From Hydrangea macrophylla (lineage: Eukaryota > Streptophyta > Magnoliopsida > Cornales > Hydrangeaceae), in assembly GCA_033977485.1 (NCBI GenBank), contig CM066984.1, positions 44,585,100 through 44,649,099 on the forward strand: 64,000 bases of DNA, read 5' to 3'. Below, piece by piece: positions 52,658 to 63,564 of this stretch. The position numbers and the translations under genes were made by a program. Within the stretch, counting starts at the first letter, position 1. Each line of letters starts with the position of its first letter. The notes under the pieces are model-generated. The model saw only the letters and a program-made list of their open reading frames with translations. It had not been told where the DNA came from and searched no databases.

Positions 52658-55600
52658 TGTAGACACCCCATTTTGTCGGCTATTAGATTTAGGAGACCCA
52701 TAGCTTGGTGGTTCAAAATGATCGAAAAAGACTCAAAAAGGACTCTTGGAAGTTAGTTCTATCTATCAAAATGCTCGAATGACCAAAATACCACTGAAAG
52801 CCCGAACACTCCCAGATTCGGACCAAATGCTCTGGAAATGTGCTACATCATAAGAAAAATAATAAAATGAGTTCTAAAGCAAGACTGGATGAAATCGTCG
52901 GCTCCCAGAAGTCCCGGAAGTTCCCAGAAAGTCCCTGTTGACCGGTTTGACCAAGGTTTGACCGAAGTCATCCAAATTCGCCGAAAAGTTATGGGATCAT
53001 TCTAGATCATGTGAAAAGTATTAAAATAAGTTTTAAAAGAAAATTGAATGAAAATGTCAACTCCTGGAAGCTCCCAAAGGTTTCCAGAACTTCCCGGGAA
53101 TCTCAAGTTTGACCAGTTTGACCAAAAATTGACTTTGAAACCAGAGCACTATATCATTTTTTAAACATTTTCATGGATACTAGAGGTCAATAGCTTTCCG
53201 ACAGTATATCGCACATAATTTTTGGATTTAAAACGAATTTATTATGAATTTTCGAAGACAAAAAAGGCGATCAAATCGGCTTTTATCGTGAATTCCGCCA
53301 AACTTTTCAATATGACCTATCTCTAAACTATTTGTTATGTAAATTAGACTCTATTACCTTTCCAACGGTGTATCACAACCTCAATTTGGAGTTTGTATGT
53401 ATTTTCAATGAATTTCGGACGAAATAGGGCCTTTTCACGAATACCAGAACCTCTGGGGGCCTAAAAAGGATTGTGTGGACGAATGAGGAGCAGTTCTGGA
53501 GCGGTACTCTCCTCCAAAATGGTACATTTTTGTAATTTATTTTGGGGGTTCATTTTGATTAATGAGAAACCAAAGCGACGTAGGTCTATGTTCACAGATG
53601 TTTGGGACCAATGTGAGTACTTCTAAAACCCCAAAACCACCCCCAAATTGGCCTATATAAACCCCCTTGACCTCTCATTTTGGGGGTGTTAAATGCAAGC
53701 TTTGAAAAGTTTTAGAGAGAAAGTTGTAGAGATAAGGTTAGAATAGAGAGAAAAGAAGCCTCCTTCTTTCATTTTCTAACAAGAAAGTGAGTTTTAAACT
53801 TTGTTTTTACTTCATTACTTCTATTTACTTCAAATTCAATACACCCAACCACCATTTTAGTGAGCATTTAAGAGAGAGGAAGCTACTTCCATGTCCAATG
53901 TCACCACATATGAGTGAAACACCAAGCTACAAGTCCAATACATCATTGAATATCATCTATTGATTGTTTATGTACTTGTTTGTTTACTTTGTTGTTCATC
54001 TTCTCTTACCTCATTTCTTTTTTCTTTTTTGTTTTCTTTATTTACTTACTAGTGTATCATCATCTAGATGATGACATGAAGTTTGAGGTGACTGAATCCT
54101 TATGGATAGTAGCTCTTGACCTCAAAAACATGTTTGATAGATGATGATTTCAACTCCAATACATTCCTATGTATTCATGATGTTGTCTCTAAAATGGAAA
54201 TAATACTTTCCAATAATCTTGGAGGTTCTTGATGTGAGTCAAATGTTGACATTTCAAGTGGTTATAATCTTCATTAAGTATTGAAAATATGTTTCCAAAA
54301 CCCCCATTTCAAAACCCCCCTCTTAAACCCCTCATTTTGATTTCAAGAAATAAACCTTGTTTTCTCAAAAACCTTCAAAACAGTGAGTCATTTAACTTCA
54401 AAGAATTATTTTGAGTTCAATACTCAATATATGAATGCAAGTCCACTTGGAAAGTCTTTCTAAATTATTATAGAACACTCATGATTTTTGGCTTGACTTG
54501 CAAGCACACCATTTTTGTCCAATCATTCCTTCCAAACATTTTGCCTCTGCTGTCACAGCAGCTAGGCTGACTTTCAATTTGTTTTACAAAAAATCTTTCC
54601 AAAAAGAGTGGTCCCAACTTAGTTTTACCTTGAACTTCAATGTCTTAGGGAACTTTCTGTATAATATGGGCTTCTAGATGTTTTGTTTTCATTTTCTAAG
54701 ATTTTCTAACATTTCAGTCGACAGTACGGACTCTGTTTTTGAATAACCTCTATTGTCTATATGATTTCTCTCAATCTGTGATAGTTATTAAAGATTGGAT
54801 TTTTGGTTTGTGTTCTAGACACAATAAGGAAGATCTACATAAAAAAAAATTCATTCAAAACATTCCTAGCCCCTCTTTTTCAATTTCCAAAAGATCATGT
54901 TACTGTTCTGTCCACTATTCACTGCAAGTACACTTTTACTTTCATTTTTTGATTTGATGCTTATATGCACTTCAAATTTGTTCATGTCTTAGGAAGTGAT
55001 CCATACCATATTTGTACATATTCTATGATGATTTTCTTCATGCATTCATGCATATCTTAGACCTCTAAGTCACTTTAGGAAGTCCATGTACACAAACACA
55101 CTACAACCTTGGCATAATCTAGATACATACATTGCATTCATGCAAGATTTGGGGCTTTCGTGGCTCCTAATCTAAGAAGATTATAAGGAATGAATTTGAT
55201 CACATGTCCATGCTTCCCCCTCGATCTAATCTTCCTTTCTCATCCATCCCGGGGATTGAGAGGTCTTCTTTTCTCAAAGATTAACATGCATCATACTAGC
55301 TTGCTAAGCAAATTTTGATTTCTTTGATTATTTGTTTACAGAACAATTTATGTCCCCTTTAGATTAGGGAAACTTAATTAGTTGATAAATGATTAGACGA
55401 TTTTTCCTAAGTTTGTTTGTGTGATCTTTCACTTTGCGTTGTGTGATACTTGGCTCAGATCTTATGAATGATATTTTATCTTTAGATCTTCCATTTCAAG
55501 TTTCTTATGTGATATACCTATCACAAATATTAATTGTCAAACCATAAATAGTATAAGACGATTATTTGGATGCTAATTGAGGCCCGTTCAAAGTTGGGGT

Positions 55601-55847
55601 GAGTTGAGGGTGTTTTAGTCGTTACAAAGGCTCTTTCCTCTCTCGTACCAAAACCCCGAGCCAAATTCTTTAGTTATGAAGGGTCGGTGCCCTTTATCCA
55701 TTTGTGTGAGTCAAAATTAGGTTTCTTGGTTCCTTAAAGACCAAGTGGCGACACCATATATGTTTTTAATAAACCTTTTCTTTTCCTTTTCAAAACAATT
55801 TTGAAACAAAACCAAAAGGAGTGGATGAGCGATTCCGCGTGTCCACA
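52658..55847 (+). repeat. 3' LTR of the Ogre element (3,190 bp)
   Basis: Matches 35498-38739 throughout and ends TGTCCACA followed by CATAG. It is ~50 bp shorter, partly because about 25 bp of the CCGCCGCGG palindrome segment is missing near 53490. TATA box at 53654-53661. Confidence 0.95.
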
Positions 55848-55852
55848 CATAG
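55848..55852. other. Right target site duplication of the Ogre element (CATAG)
   Basis: Exact match of 35493-35497, directly after the LTR end. Confidence 0.93.
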
Positions 55853-56571
55853 GTTAGTGAGAATGGTGTCTCGCCTATTGCTGATCGGGGGGTTGGTACA
55901 GTAGGCCCACAGTAGGGTCGGTAATTCCTCCGCCCATACACCTTTGTCATTTTCAAGCCTTATTTTAATTGACTACAGAATAGTCCGATTTTTTACCTCG
56001 GCTTGGACATTGGCTTGAGGGTGCTCAAGAGAGGAGTAGTGATTTAATATCCCGTATCTCGAGCAAAACTGCCTAAACACTGGGGTGTCAAACTGTCTGC
56101 CATTATCGCTGACCAGAACCCGAGAAATGCCAAACTTGTAGAGGATGTTTTTCTTAATGAAACTTTCCATCTTTTTCTCGGTGATTGTTGCCAAGGGCTC
56201 GGCCTCCGCCCACTTGGTGAAGTAGTCCACGGTGATGATAGCGAACTTAACTTGTCCTTTTCCCATAAGGAGGGGATCGACAATGTCGATTCCCCACTGA
56301 GCAAACGGCCAGGGACTGAGGATTGGTGTTTGAAGCTCTCCCTGTAGGTTGATCATAGAGGAGTATCTCTGGCACTTGTCGCACCTCTTTACGTACTCCT
56401 AGGAATCCCGGGCCATTGTTGGCCAGTAATAACCTTGCAGCAAGGCTTTTCGCGAAAGTGCCTGACCTCCAACGTGGTTCCCGCAAACTCCCTCATGGAT
56501 TTCATGCAACACTGCCGGGACTTGGGCATGGTTGATGCAACAGAATGGTTTCAAGTTCTTTCATCAATTAA
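55853..56571 (-). pseudogene. Element F integrase, N-terminal and core part
   Basis: The zinc region reads H-E-G-V-C-G near 56490 and C-D-K-C-Q near 56375, with one stop between (TAG at ~56400). The core has W-G-I-D-I-V-D-P (56300), V-S-D-N-G-R-Q-F-D (56115) and V-Q-A-E-V-K-N-R (about 56000), so the D-D-E residues remain. A stop at ~55973 and the Ogre insertion end the gene. The rest is at 35497-35061. Confidence 0.9.
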
Positions 56572-57249
56572 TTATTCCTCTCTAGTGAACCCCCGCTTGT
56601 AGTGGGTTCCATCAATAACGTGATATCTTGCTGCTCGGTACTTGACCCGGCGGGTTTCTTCCCTATCGTCTGACAGTGCGCCAGTTTTGAGGAATGTCAT
56701 GATCGGATCCATCCAGTTGTGGCCCAAGGCGACTGGTTCAACTTCTATGCCTTCTGAGTAAATCACACTTGGCTTAGGTAAGTATTCTATCCTTATCCTG
56801 GATAAGTCGGACTCGGAGGATGAGGCAAGGCAAGCTAACCGATCGGCCTTGGTGTTCTCTTCCCTCAGGATTTGTGTGATCGAGAAGCCCTTAAGTTTCT
56901 TTGAGACCAATTGGACGAGGGCTAGGTAAGCTACCATGTTCTCTTCCCGGGCTTTATACTCTTGATTAACTTGGTTGACCACGAGCTAGGAGTCGCTATA
57001 CCCTTAAACTTGTTGCGCACCCATTGAAGTAACCAACTATAATCCTACAAACAATGCTTCATACTCGGCCTCGTTGTTAGAGGCACAAAATCTGAACCTC
57101 AGTGCATACTCAAGCTGGATTACGTTTGGAGTAGTCAGGATGATCTCCGCCCCACTTCCCTATTTGTTGGAAGACCCATCCACGTAAAGTACCCAGGTCG
57201 GGAGGGCTGAGCTCTTCAATTGGGTCTTCTGGGTACGTGAACTCCACCA
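56572..57249 (-). pseudogene. Element F second RNase H (aRNH) and linker
   Basis: Read leftward from about 57200, pieces of V-F-Q...G-K-W-G and N-E-A-E-Y-E-A-L (near 57070) are followed by an open frame 56982-56572 with V-V-N-Q-V-N-Q-E-Y-K-A-R-E, I-L-R-E-E-N-T-K-A-D-R-L-A and the linker to integrase. Several stops lie before 56982. The dual RNase H supports the Tat assignment. Confidence 0.8.
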
Positions 57250-58615
57250 GAAAGTCTGCCACAGCTTACCCTTTGATCGCCGTTACTTCAAATTCCTCCA
57301 AATCCAAGACCTACCTGACGAGCTTTCTAGAGGTTTCAAGCCTACTCAAGATTCGGCAGAGAGGCTGATCTGTGAGGACTACGATTACGTGGGCCTAAAA
57401 ATACGAGCGAAGTCTCCGGGCAGAAGTGACGAGGACAAAGCCGAGCTTTTCTATGCAGGAGTATCTACTTTCTGCGCCTTATAGTGTCCGACTGGTGTAG
57501 TAGACTGTGAATTATATTACGTGTTCTTCTTGGATGAGAGCCGAGCTGACTGCTGAGGGAGACACTACTAAATATAACTAAAATTCCTCGTTTAACACAG
57601 GTGTTAAGAGTAAAGGGGGTGATGCCAGGTACTTCTTGAGTTCCTGAAATGCGTCCTCGCACTCTTTCGACCACTGAAAGGCCTTGTAGAGGATTTTAAA
57701 GAATGGGAGACACCGGTCGGTAGGTCAGGAGACAAATTTGTTCAATGCAGAGACCTGCCCGACCAAGCTCTGAACTTCTTTGGTTGACCTGGGTGACCGC
57801 ATGTTTACGAAGGCCTAGATTTTCTCGGGATTTGCTTCGATACCCCGTCTACTGACTAAGTGTCCTAGAAACTTCCCGGATGAGATGCCAAATGAGCACT
57901 TGGCTGGGTTCAACCTCATCCCGAACTTCCTTAAAATGCTGAAGGCCCCGGCCAGATGCTCGAGGTGGCCGAACTCGTCCCGACTTTTGACCAAAAGATC
58001 GTCAACGTAGACCTCCATGGACTTCACGATCAGATCCTTAAACATGTGATTAACCAGGCATTGATAGGTTGCCCCAGCATTTTTGAGGACAACGGGCATC
58101 ACTTTGTAGTAGTACGTTCCTTGATCTGTGATGAAGGAAGTCTTCTCTTCAACCCCGGGATACATGCTGATCTGATTGTATCCTGAGTAGGTATCCATGA
58201 ACGAGAGGAGTGCGTGACCGGCTGTGGAGTCCACAAGGAGGTTTATCTTGGGCAATGGGTAGCAGTCCTTGGGGCATGCCTTGTTCAGATTGGTGAAATC
58301 CACGCACATTCTCCACTTTCTACTGCTTTTCTTGACTAGAACCACGTTTGCTAACCAGTTGGGATAATGGACCGTCCAGATGGAATTCACCCTTAGGAGC
58401 TTCTCGATCTTCACATATTACCGCCTGCTTTTCAGCCACCATACCCTGTCTTTTTTTCTTAACCGGTCGAGAGTCCGGGTTGATGTTGAGACGATGAGAC
58501 ATGACCCAAGGATCTATCCCCGGTATGTCTTCATGGCTCTAGGCGAAGACATCCTGGCTCTGCTGTAGGAATCAGATCCTTCTCCTTGAGGCCCGGCTCT
58601 AAGAAATTGCCAATG
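57250..58615 (-). pseudogene. Element F reverse transcriptase and first RNase H
   Basis: The best-preserved part (58414-57815) has L-A-N-V-V-L-V-K-K, C-V-D-F-T-N-L-N-K-A-C-P, L-S-F-M-D-T-Y-S-G-Y-N-Q and the catalytic E-V-Y-V-D-D-L-L-V-K-S (about 58000). The thumb has K-C-S-F-G-I-S-S-G-K-F-L-G-H and ends at E-A-N-P-E-K-I. The RNase H that follows (57815-57250) is broken by at least six stops; L-T-D-Q-P-L-C-R-I-L near 57375 is still legible. The family is Tat/Retand as I know it. Confidence 0.92.
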
Positions 58616-59220
58616 CTAATGAACCGGTCGGGAAACCTCGGGTCCAGCACCACTTGCTCTAGTTGTTCCACCGGACCTACTCCATCGCTTTGATCCCTTG
58701 GGGTCCATTTCCTGAATGTTTAATGTTTCAGTGATGGCTTTTCTACGTAAGGAGCTGACATAGCAGCTCCGAGCGGTTGCTTGATCTCCCCGCAAGCTTT
58801 CAGGTCCCTGAGGGGTTGGAAACTTGACCACCAGGCTGTACGTTGGCACAACCGCCTTGACTCTGTTAAGAGTTGGTCTCCCAAGGATGCCATTGCACGT
58901 AGACGGAGCTTCTATAACTATGAAGTTTTCCAGCACAGACATCTGCTGGGGGTAAGTCCCTATAAGAACCGGGAGCTCTATGATACTGAGTGGTTGTGTG
59001 TTGGACCCGTTGAAACCTACCAGGGGGTGGCCACTAGTCGGAGCCGATCCCTGGATATCCTGAGGTGATCGAATGCTGAGGAGAACATGATATCAGAGGA
59101 GCTGCCCATGTCCACCAACACCCTTTTAACCATATAGTTTGCTACGGAGAGCATCACCACTAGCGGATCATCATGGGGGCAATACAGGCCTAGCATGTCC
59201 TCGGATGAGAATGTTAACAC
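58616..59220 (-). pseudogene. Element F aspartic protease
   Basis: Frame 59220-59017 has C-P-H-D-D-P-L-V-V and the active-site string V-L-V-D-M-G-S-S-S-D-I, where D-M-G-S replaces the more usual D-N/T-G-S. The second half (58942-58616) has C-N-G-I-L-G-R-P-T-L-N and V-K-F-P-T-P. Stops near 59015 and a frame change separate the two. The run of 15 G at 59228-59242 lies just upstream. Confidence 0.82.
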
Positions 59221-60976
59221 TTCGGTCGGGGGGGGGGGGGGGAACCGGTGGAGTGAACATGCCAGACATCTAATCGAGATGCCCTAGCGTGCCTCTTCCT
59301 GGCCGACTGTGAGTCCCCTCCGCCTGAAGTTTCTTCAGAGATTACATTGATTTTCCTAGGAGGTCAGGGCTGCTCTAGAGCCTGGGTGTCTTACCGAGGT
59401 CATCTATCTGCTGCCATAAACTTGGCTAGATGGCCCTACTCAATCAGCTTCTCAATGTCGATCTTAAGCTTAAAGCAATCCTCTGTGTCATATCCATGGT
59501 GTTTGTGGAAGAGATAAAAATTATACTGGTTAGTCTTACCGGGGGGACTCTTCAGCTTTGTCGGTTCTTGGACGAGCCGCCGGGTCTCGACGGCGGCCAT
59601 GACCTCATGAATAGGACGGGAAAGGGACGTGAACTTGATTGGGAGCTGATCCTAACCACTTTTAGGCCGATCTTGTTTTATCTTCTTTCCCGAGCCCTTC
59701 TCTGAGGCATCAAGCTTCCGCTTTGATCCTGAGGACTCATTTTCTGCCAAACTAGCACGTTTGGCCTTGAAGAATTCTCGGTGTCGGTGTACTTCTCGAC
59801 CCTCTTCGAGAGCTCCACCAAGGTTATTGGTCGGTCCTGGTGAAATGACGTGGCAACCTTGGTGTGTTGAACTCCTAAACAGAAGGCCATGATTGTGGCT
59901 GTTTCATTCAGATTATGGATTTGGAACCTCTGTTGGTTGAAACGGTCCACATACTCCCTTTGGGATTCCCCTTTTTGCTGCTTGACGGTTAGCAGCTGGG
60001 TGTCCGGTTATGACCAGTCGAGCATCCCAACAAACTGGCTGATGAAGAACTTGCTCTATGTCTTGAAGTTATCAGCCGTTTGGGGTTTCAGAGCATAGAA
60101 CCACTACGCGACTGGCCCTTTAAGAGTGCTAGGAAAGGCCAGGCACAATAACTCGTCGACCATGGTAACCAGCGCCATTTGGGCTTTATATGTGCGGACA
60201 TGATCCACTGGGCTCCCTGAACCGTCATAAGAGCTGAGATGTGGCAGCTTGAATTTCCGCGGGATGGGAAATCCCGTTATCTGGGCGGTGTAGGGTGACT
60301 CAGTCTCTGTGTTGGTGAGATCCTGGCCAGACTTGCGATTCAACCTTTCGATTTGTTGCTGTAAGTCCTTGATCTGGGCCTTTATATATCGCCCGATTTT
60401 CCTCTCCATATCTGAGTGGTACGTCAGGTCTGATGATGAGGCCTCCTCTTCGAAGTGCATCGTCCTCGGGGATAGAACTCGACTCCGACTCTGGGTAATC
60501 GTATGCCTAAGATCTCCCCGGCTTTTGACCGGAGGGTCTTTGGCCGATTCCCGGGCCTTTTGCTCGGATTCGTCCCCTCTGGCGGTACATCGTTTGTTGA
60601 TGATATCTCTAGCATCTCCCACCCGGCGAGGATTGGTCCGAGCTCGCTATTTTATATGCCTGGGCGCTCTGCTACGAACACCATCCTTATCGCGTTCCCA
60701 ATCCGATGGGGAAACCAACGTAGAGTGGGTATGGTTTCGGACTCGTGCGGCCTCCCGGTCGGGGATGCTTTTCTCGGGCTGATTCTTGAATTGAGGACGC
60801 TTTTCCTATAGGGCCAATAGCGCTTTGATCTTCTACTAGGTTTGTCGCTGGCCTTTTAGAAGTTATGCGAGCACCGCTGTTACTTGCTCAGAGGTCATGG
60901 AGGCAGCCTGCTGCTCGGGTTGCAAGTTCTCTTGACCGGCCTGAGTGGTATTCTTCTTACCCATCTTCGGCGGCAT
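59221..60976 (-). pseudogene. Element F gag, broken
   Basis: The ATG at 60976 begins a short N-terminal stretch with several stops. Frame 60622-60104 has a charged coiled-coil-like part (I-K-D-L-Q-Q-Q-I-E-R-L) and the gag core F-K-L-P-H-L-S-S-Y-D-G-S-G-S-P. Stops near 60104 and 60000 follow. The frame reappears at 59950-59678 with E-Y-V-D-R-F-N-Q-Q-R-F. The tail to 59243 is rich in stops, and no intact zinc knuckle was seen. Confidence 0.82.
59228..59242 (+). repeat. Homopolymer of 15 G
   Basis: Uninterrupted G run in the gag-protease linker of element F. Its length may be uncertain in the assembly. Confidence 0.9.
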
Positions 60977-61019
60977 GTTGATCAGTCAAGAAATTTTTTG
61001 GTGAAAAACTTGTCATATT

Positions 61020-61035
61020 CCCATAGACGGCGCCA
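61020..61035 (-). other. Primer binding site of element F
   Basis: TGGCGCCGTCTATGGG on the minus strand, three bases after the LTR end (61039). The TGGCGCCGTCT-TGGGA form is common in plant Tat-type elements. I cannot name the tRNA with certainty. Confidence 0.75.
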
Positions 61036-61038
61036 AAC

Positions 61039-61132
61039 TGATGATGCCAAAAATTGGTAGGAGAGGTTTAGAGAGAGACACAAGAGATTGTATGTGGTTC
61101 GGCCTCGTCAATGAGGTGACCTACGTCCACGG
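61039..61132 (-). repeat. 5' LTR of element F, truncated to 94 bp
   Basis: Matches the end of the 3' LTR at 30805-30898 (TGATGATGCCAAAAATTGGTAG... to GACCTACGTCCACGG). Beyond 61132 the sequence is unrelated, so ~515 bp of the LTR were lost. Confidence 0.85.
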
Positions 61133-61366
61133 CATGTTAATAAAACTTTTTAAATTTTCAAGTTAATAAAGATGGTTGTGGGTAATTTGTTGACGAGAAT
61201 CCTCACGAGACTTCACTCGTCCGACTAGGGACACCTAGAGGTTTAAAAGGCTTGTTGCATACGCTAAATGCAATCGTGATCCATGCGAAAATGGAGTAGT
61301 ATTTTATTAGTAGTTAGTTTTTATTTTTAGTTTTGCTCGAGGACTAGCAAAATGTAGGTTTGGGGG
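61133..61366 (+). mobile_element. 3' internal end of a Ty3-type element (element G)
   Basis: Non-coding. It ends CTCGAGGACTAGCAAAATG...GGTTTGGGGG, a string typical of the 3' end and purine tract of plant Ty3/gypsy elements just before the LTR. The rest of the element is missing; the junction with the F LTR is at 61132/61133. Confidence 0.6.
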
Positions 61367-61544
61367 TGTGATCGGGAGAGAACTAATCCTAATTATACAC
61401 CTTAATTCACATTTGTTAGTACTTTTTATCCTGTTTTTGTGTATTTTTATTTCGTTTTCGAGTTTGTGACAGGATTTGGAAGAAATCAAGTATATCAGGC
61501 TAAACAGGGTGAAAAAGCAGAAGAAAAGAAGCTGAAAAAGCCAC

Positions 61545-61635
61545 CTCGCGCGAGAATCCAGAATTCGCTCGCGCGACTCGCGCGTGCGACCTGTCAAATG
61601 ACGCGCTCGCGCGGCCCGCGCGCGCGATCCGTGCA
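61545..61635 (+). repeat. CGCGCG-rich palindrome cluster in LTR G
   Basis: About 90 bases hold six motifs of the CTCGCGCGA type (CTCGCGCGAC, GCTCGCGCGG, GCGCGCGCGATC), spaced ~10-20 bp, in an otherwise AT-rich LTR. They lie ~140-225 bp upstream of the TATA box. Confidence 0.85.
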
Positions 61636-61770
61636 AAAAGCAAAGATATGTATTTTAGTATACTGAAGACTCCTGTGCAAACGAAACTGCTGAATGACGT
61701 CCAGACTGTAAAATATATCAGTTTCAGTTCGTTTCGGGTTAGGAAAGCTTCCAAAGCTTGTTGAAACCTC

Positions 61771-61778
61771 TATATATA
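61771..61778 (+). promoter_or_regulatory. TATA box of LTR G
   Basis: TATATATA followed ~25-40 bases later by a likely transcription start region; downstream is a CAT/ACAT-rich leader. Confidence 0.5.
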
Positions 61779-62637
61779 CTCTATTTTACTTCAATTGAAA
61801 GGTTACACACCCATACATACATAAACATACATCCATATAGACTGAAATTCCAGCCATTAAAGAGAGGAAAGCAAGGAGAAGAAGAAGAAGACCAAGGATT
61901 CCCATGGCCTCCTCCATCAACCTCTTGCCGTTCATCAATTCTATGGACAACTAAACTCTAGATCTAGGGTTTCAATGAAACCCTAGCCAAGTAATAGGGT
62001 GTAGTCTATGCTTTTCTTTTAGATTTATTGTGTATGGATGATGATTACATGTTTAGAGGATTTTTATAAATAAATCGTACTTCTATTGATTAAATCATTA
62101 CTTTCAAAGTTTATTCTTGTCTTAGATCTATTTTGACTGTGATGTGCTCAATGATCTATATTTGCCGTGCTTTTATAGATTGTTTACATGTAATGGTTCT
62201 TAAATTGAATTGTGCTATCAAGTATCCGAATAGTCCATGCCTAGATTAGACAGATTATACCACAACCCTAGTTTAGTGTGGGATAATTCGTGCTAACCGA
62301 AGATGGATTATGTTGGTGCTTGAACCATAGTTATTTTCTTGACGGAGGAATTGGGCTTGTAGCTACAATTCTCCATTATCATCCAACTTAATAGGCTAAA
62401 GTAATTCATAAATATCCCTATTATGAAGCTAGTGGTGGAGTTGCAATCCTAGGTTCCCTTTACATATTTACAAAAACACTTTTAATTGCTTTCATAGTTT
62501 AGATTTATTTTTATTGCTATTAGTTTAATTAAAATCAAATCAAAATCCGTTTTCATAATTAACTAAAGTTAGGTTTTAAAATTAAGTCGCTGTAGTTAAC
62601 CAATCCCTGTGGGTTCGACCTTTACTTTCACACTACA

Positions 62638-63549
62638 AATCTTTTGAAAAGTAAAGAACACTTTTTATATCTTGATATTGACAACATCAACATTCTACTC
62701 ATTGGGAATCATGTAGCGGCATTGTCAATGGTCAAGGTTTGGCTAGCTAGTACTTTCAATATGAAGGATCTAGGAGAGGCGAGCTATATTCTAGGGATAA
62801 AGCTCTTTCGGGATCATAAGCGAAAGATAATGGGATTATCTCAAGCTGGTTATATCGATAAAGTATTAACTAAGTTTTTAATGGATAATTCGAAGAAAGG
62901 TTTGTTACCTTTCAGGCATGGTTTAGCGTTCTCCAAGGACCAGTGTCCTAAGACATAGGAGGAGAGGAATCGCATGGCAGGAATTCCATATGCTTCGGCA
63001 GTTGGAAGTATCATGTATGTGATGTTATGCACTAGACCAGATATCTGTTCTGCCGTTGGCATGGTTAGCAGATATCAATCGAATCCAGGTCCAGAGCACT
63101 GGACAACCATTAAGCACATTCTTAAGTACTTGAGAAGGACTAAAGATTACATGCTTATGTACGGCGGAAGTGAGTTAATTCCAGTAGGATACACTGACTT
63201 GGACTTTATGTCAGATAAAGATTCGAGGAAGTCAACATCCGGACATCTCTTTACCTTGGGAGGTGGTGCTGTTAGTTGGAGGAGCATTAAGCAGAAATGC
63301 ATTGCAGACTCAACTACAGAAGCTGAGTATGTGGCTCAGTCCAAGGAGCCAAGGAACCACGGGAAGGGAAAGCACGTAGAGCGGAAATATCATCTTATCC
63401 GAGATATTGTTCAACGTGGAGATGTGACTATCACCAAGATTGCCACCGCTGACAATCTTGCTGATCCGTTTACAAAGGCCTTGCCACAGAAGGTCTTTGA
63501 TCGTCATCTAGATAGTCTAGGTCTTAGATGTAGTTCTGAATGGTTATGA
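62638..63549 (+). pseudogene. Ty1/copia RT C-terminus and RNase H (element H)
   Basis: The frame opens in the RT palm; the Y-V-D-D box is corrupted to Y-L-D-I-D-N-I (near 62670). Then come D-L-G-E-A-S-Y-I-L-G-I-K (62770-62805) and G-L-S-Q-A-G-Y-I-D-K. A TAG (62956-62958) replaces a sense codon just before M-A-G-I-P-Y-A-S-A-V-G-S-I-M-Y. RNase H follows with G-Y-T-D-L-D-F (first Asp, ~63190) and A-E-Y-V-A (Glu, ~63328). An in-frame deletion then joins A-E-Y-V-A directly to Q-S-K-E-P-R-N-H, removing about 40 residues including the C-D-N catalytic Asp. The end N-L-A-D-P-F-T-K matches the pol end of many copia elements. Confidence 0.9.
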
Positions 63550-63553
63550 GTAC

Positions 63554-63562
63554 AAGTGGGAG
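63554..63562 (+). other. Polypurine tract of element H
   Basis: AAGTGGGAG, two bases before TGTTGGG, in the position expected for a Ty1/copia 3' LTR. Confidence 0.75.
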
Positions 63563-63564
63563 TT

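Larger units (their letters stand above)
35498..55847 (+). mobile_element. Ogre/Tat-type LTR retrotransposon, structurally complete, 20,350 bp
   Basis: It has two ~3.2 kb LTRs with TG...CA ends, a perfect 5-base target duplication, a tRNA-Arg primer site and a purine tract. Gag, protease, a G-patch-like segment, RT, RNase H, a second RNase H and integrase follow in order. Then come ~5.9 kb holding antisense coding modules and tandem repeats. Size, primer tRNA, G-patch, dual RNase H and long 3' region fit the Ogre group. All coding regions carry stops or shifts. It sits inside the integrase gene of element F. Confidence 0.95.
30805..61132 (-). mobile_element. Tat/Retand-type Ty3/gypsy retrotransposon (element F), interrupted by the Ogre element
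   Basis: On the minus strand: truncated 5' LTR (61132-61039), primer site (61035-61020), gag, protease, RT, RNase H, a second RNase H, and integrase. The interruption at 55848-35498 follows, then the integrase C-terminus, an antisense gene, a purine tract and the 3' LTR (31414-30805). Removing the Ogre insertion leaves about 10 kb. The second RNase H domain and the antisense gene between integrase and 3' LTR are features of the Tat group. Stops and frameshifts are frequent throughout pol. Confidence 0.9.
61367..62637 (+). repeat. LTR of element G (about 1.27 kb)
   Basis: It starts TGTGATCGGGAGAG after the purine tract and ends CACTACA after CAATCCCTGTGGGTTCGACC, a string common near LTR ends of this type (element A has CCCTGTGGGATCGACC in its LTR). 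A TATA box TATATATA lies at 61771-61778. A CG-rich palindrome cluster is at 61545-61635. No gene; small open frames in the CG cluster are low-complexity Arg/Ala products. Confidence 0.65.

Noticed and set aside
61307..61754. Arg/Ala-rich frames on both strands in LTR G
   Set aside because: They arise from the CGCGCG palindrome cluster, which reads as Arg/Ala in several frames on both strands.
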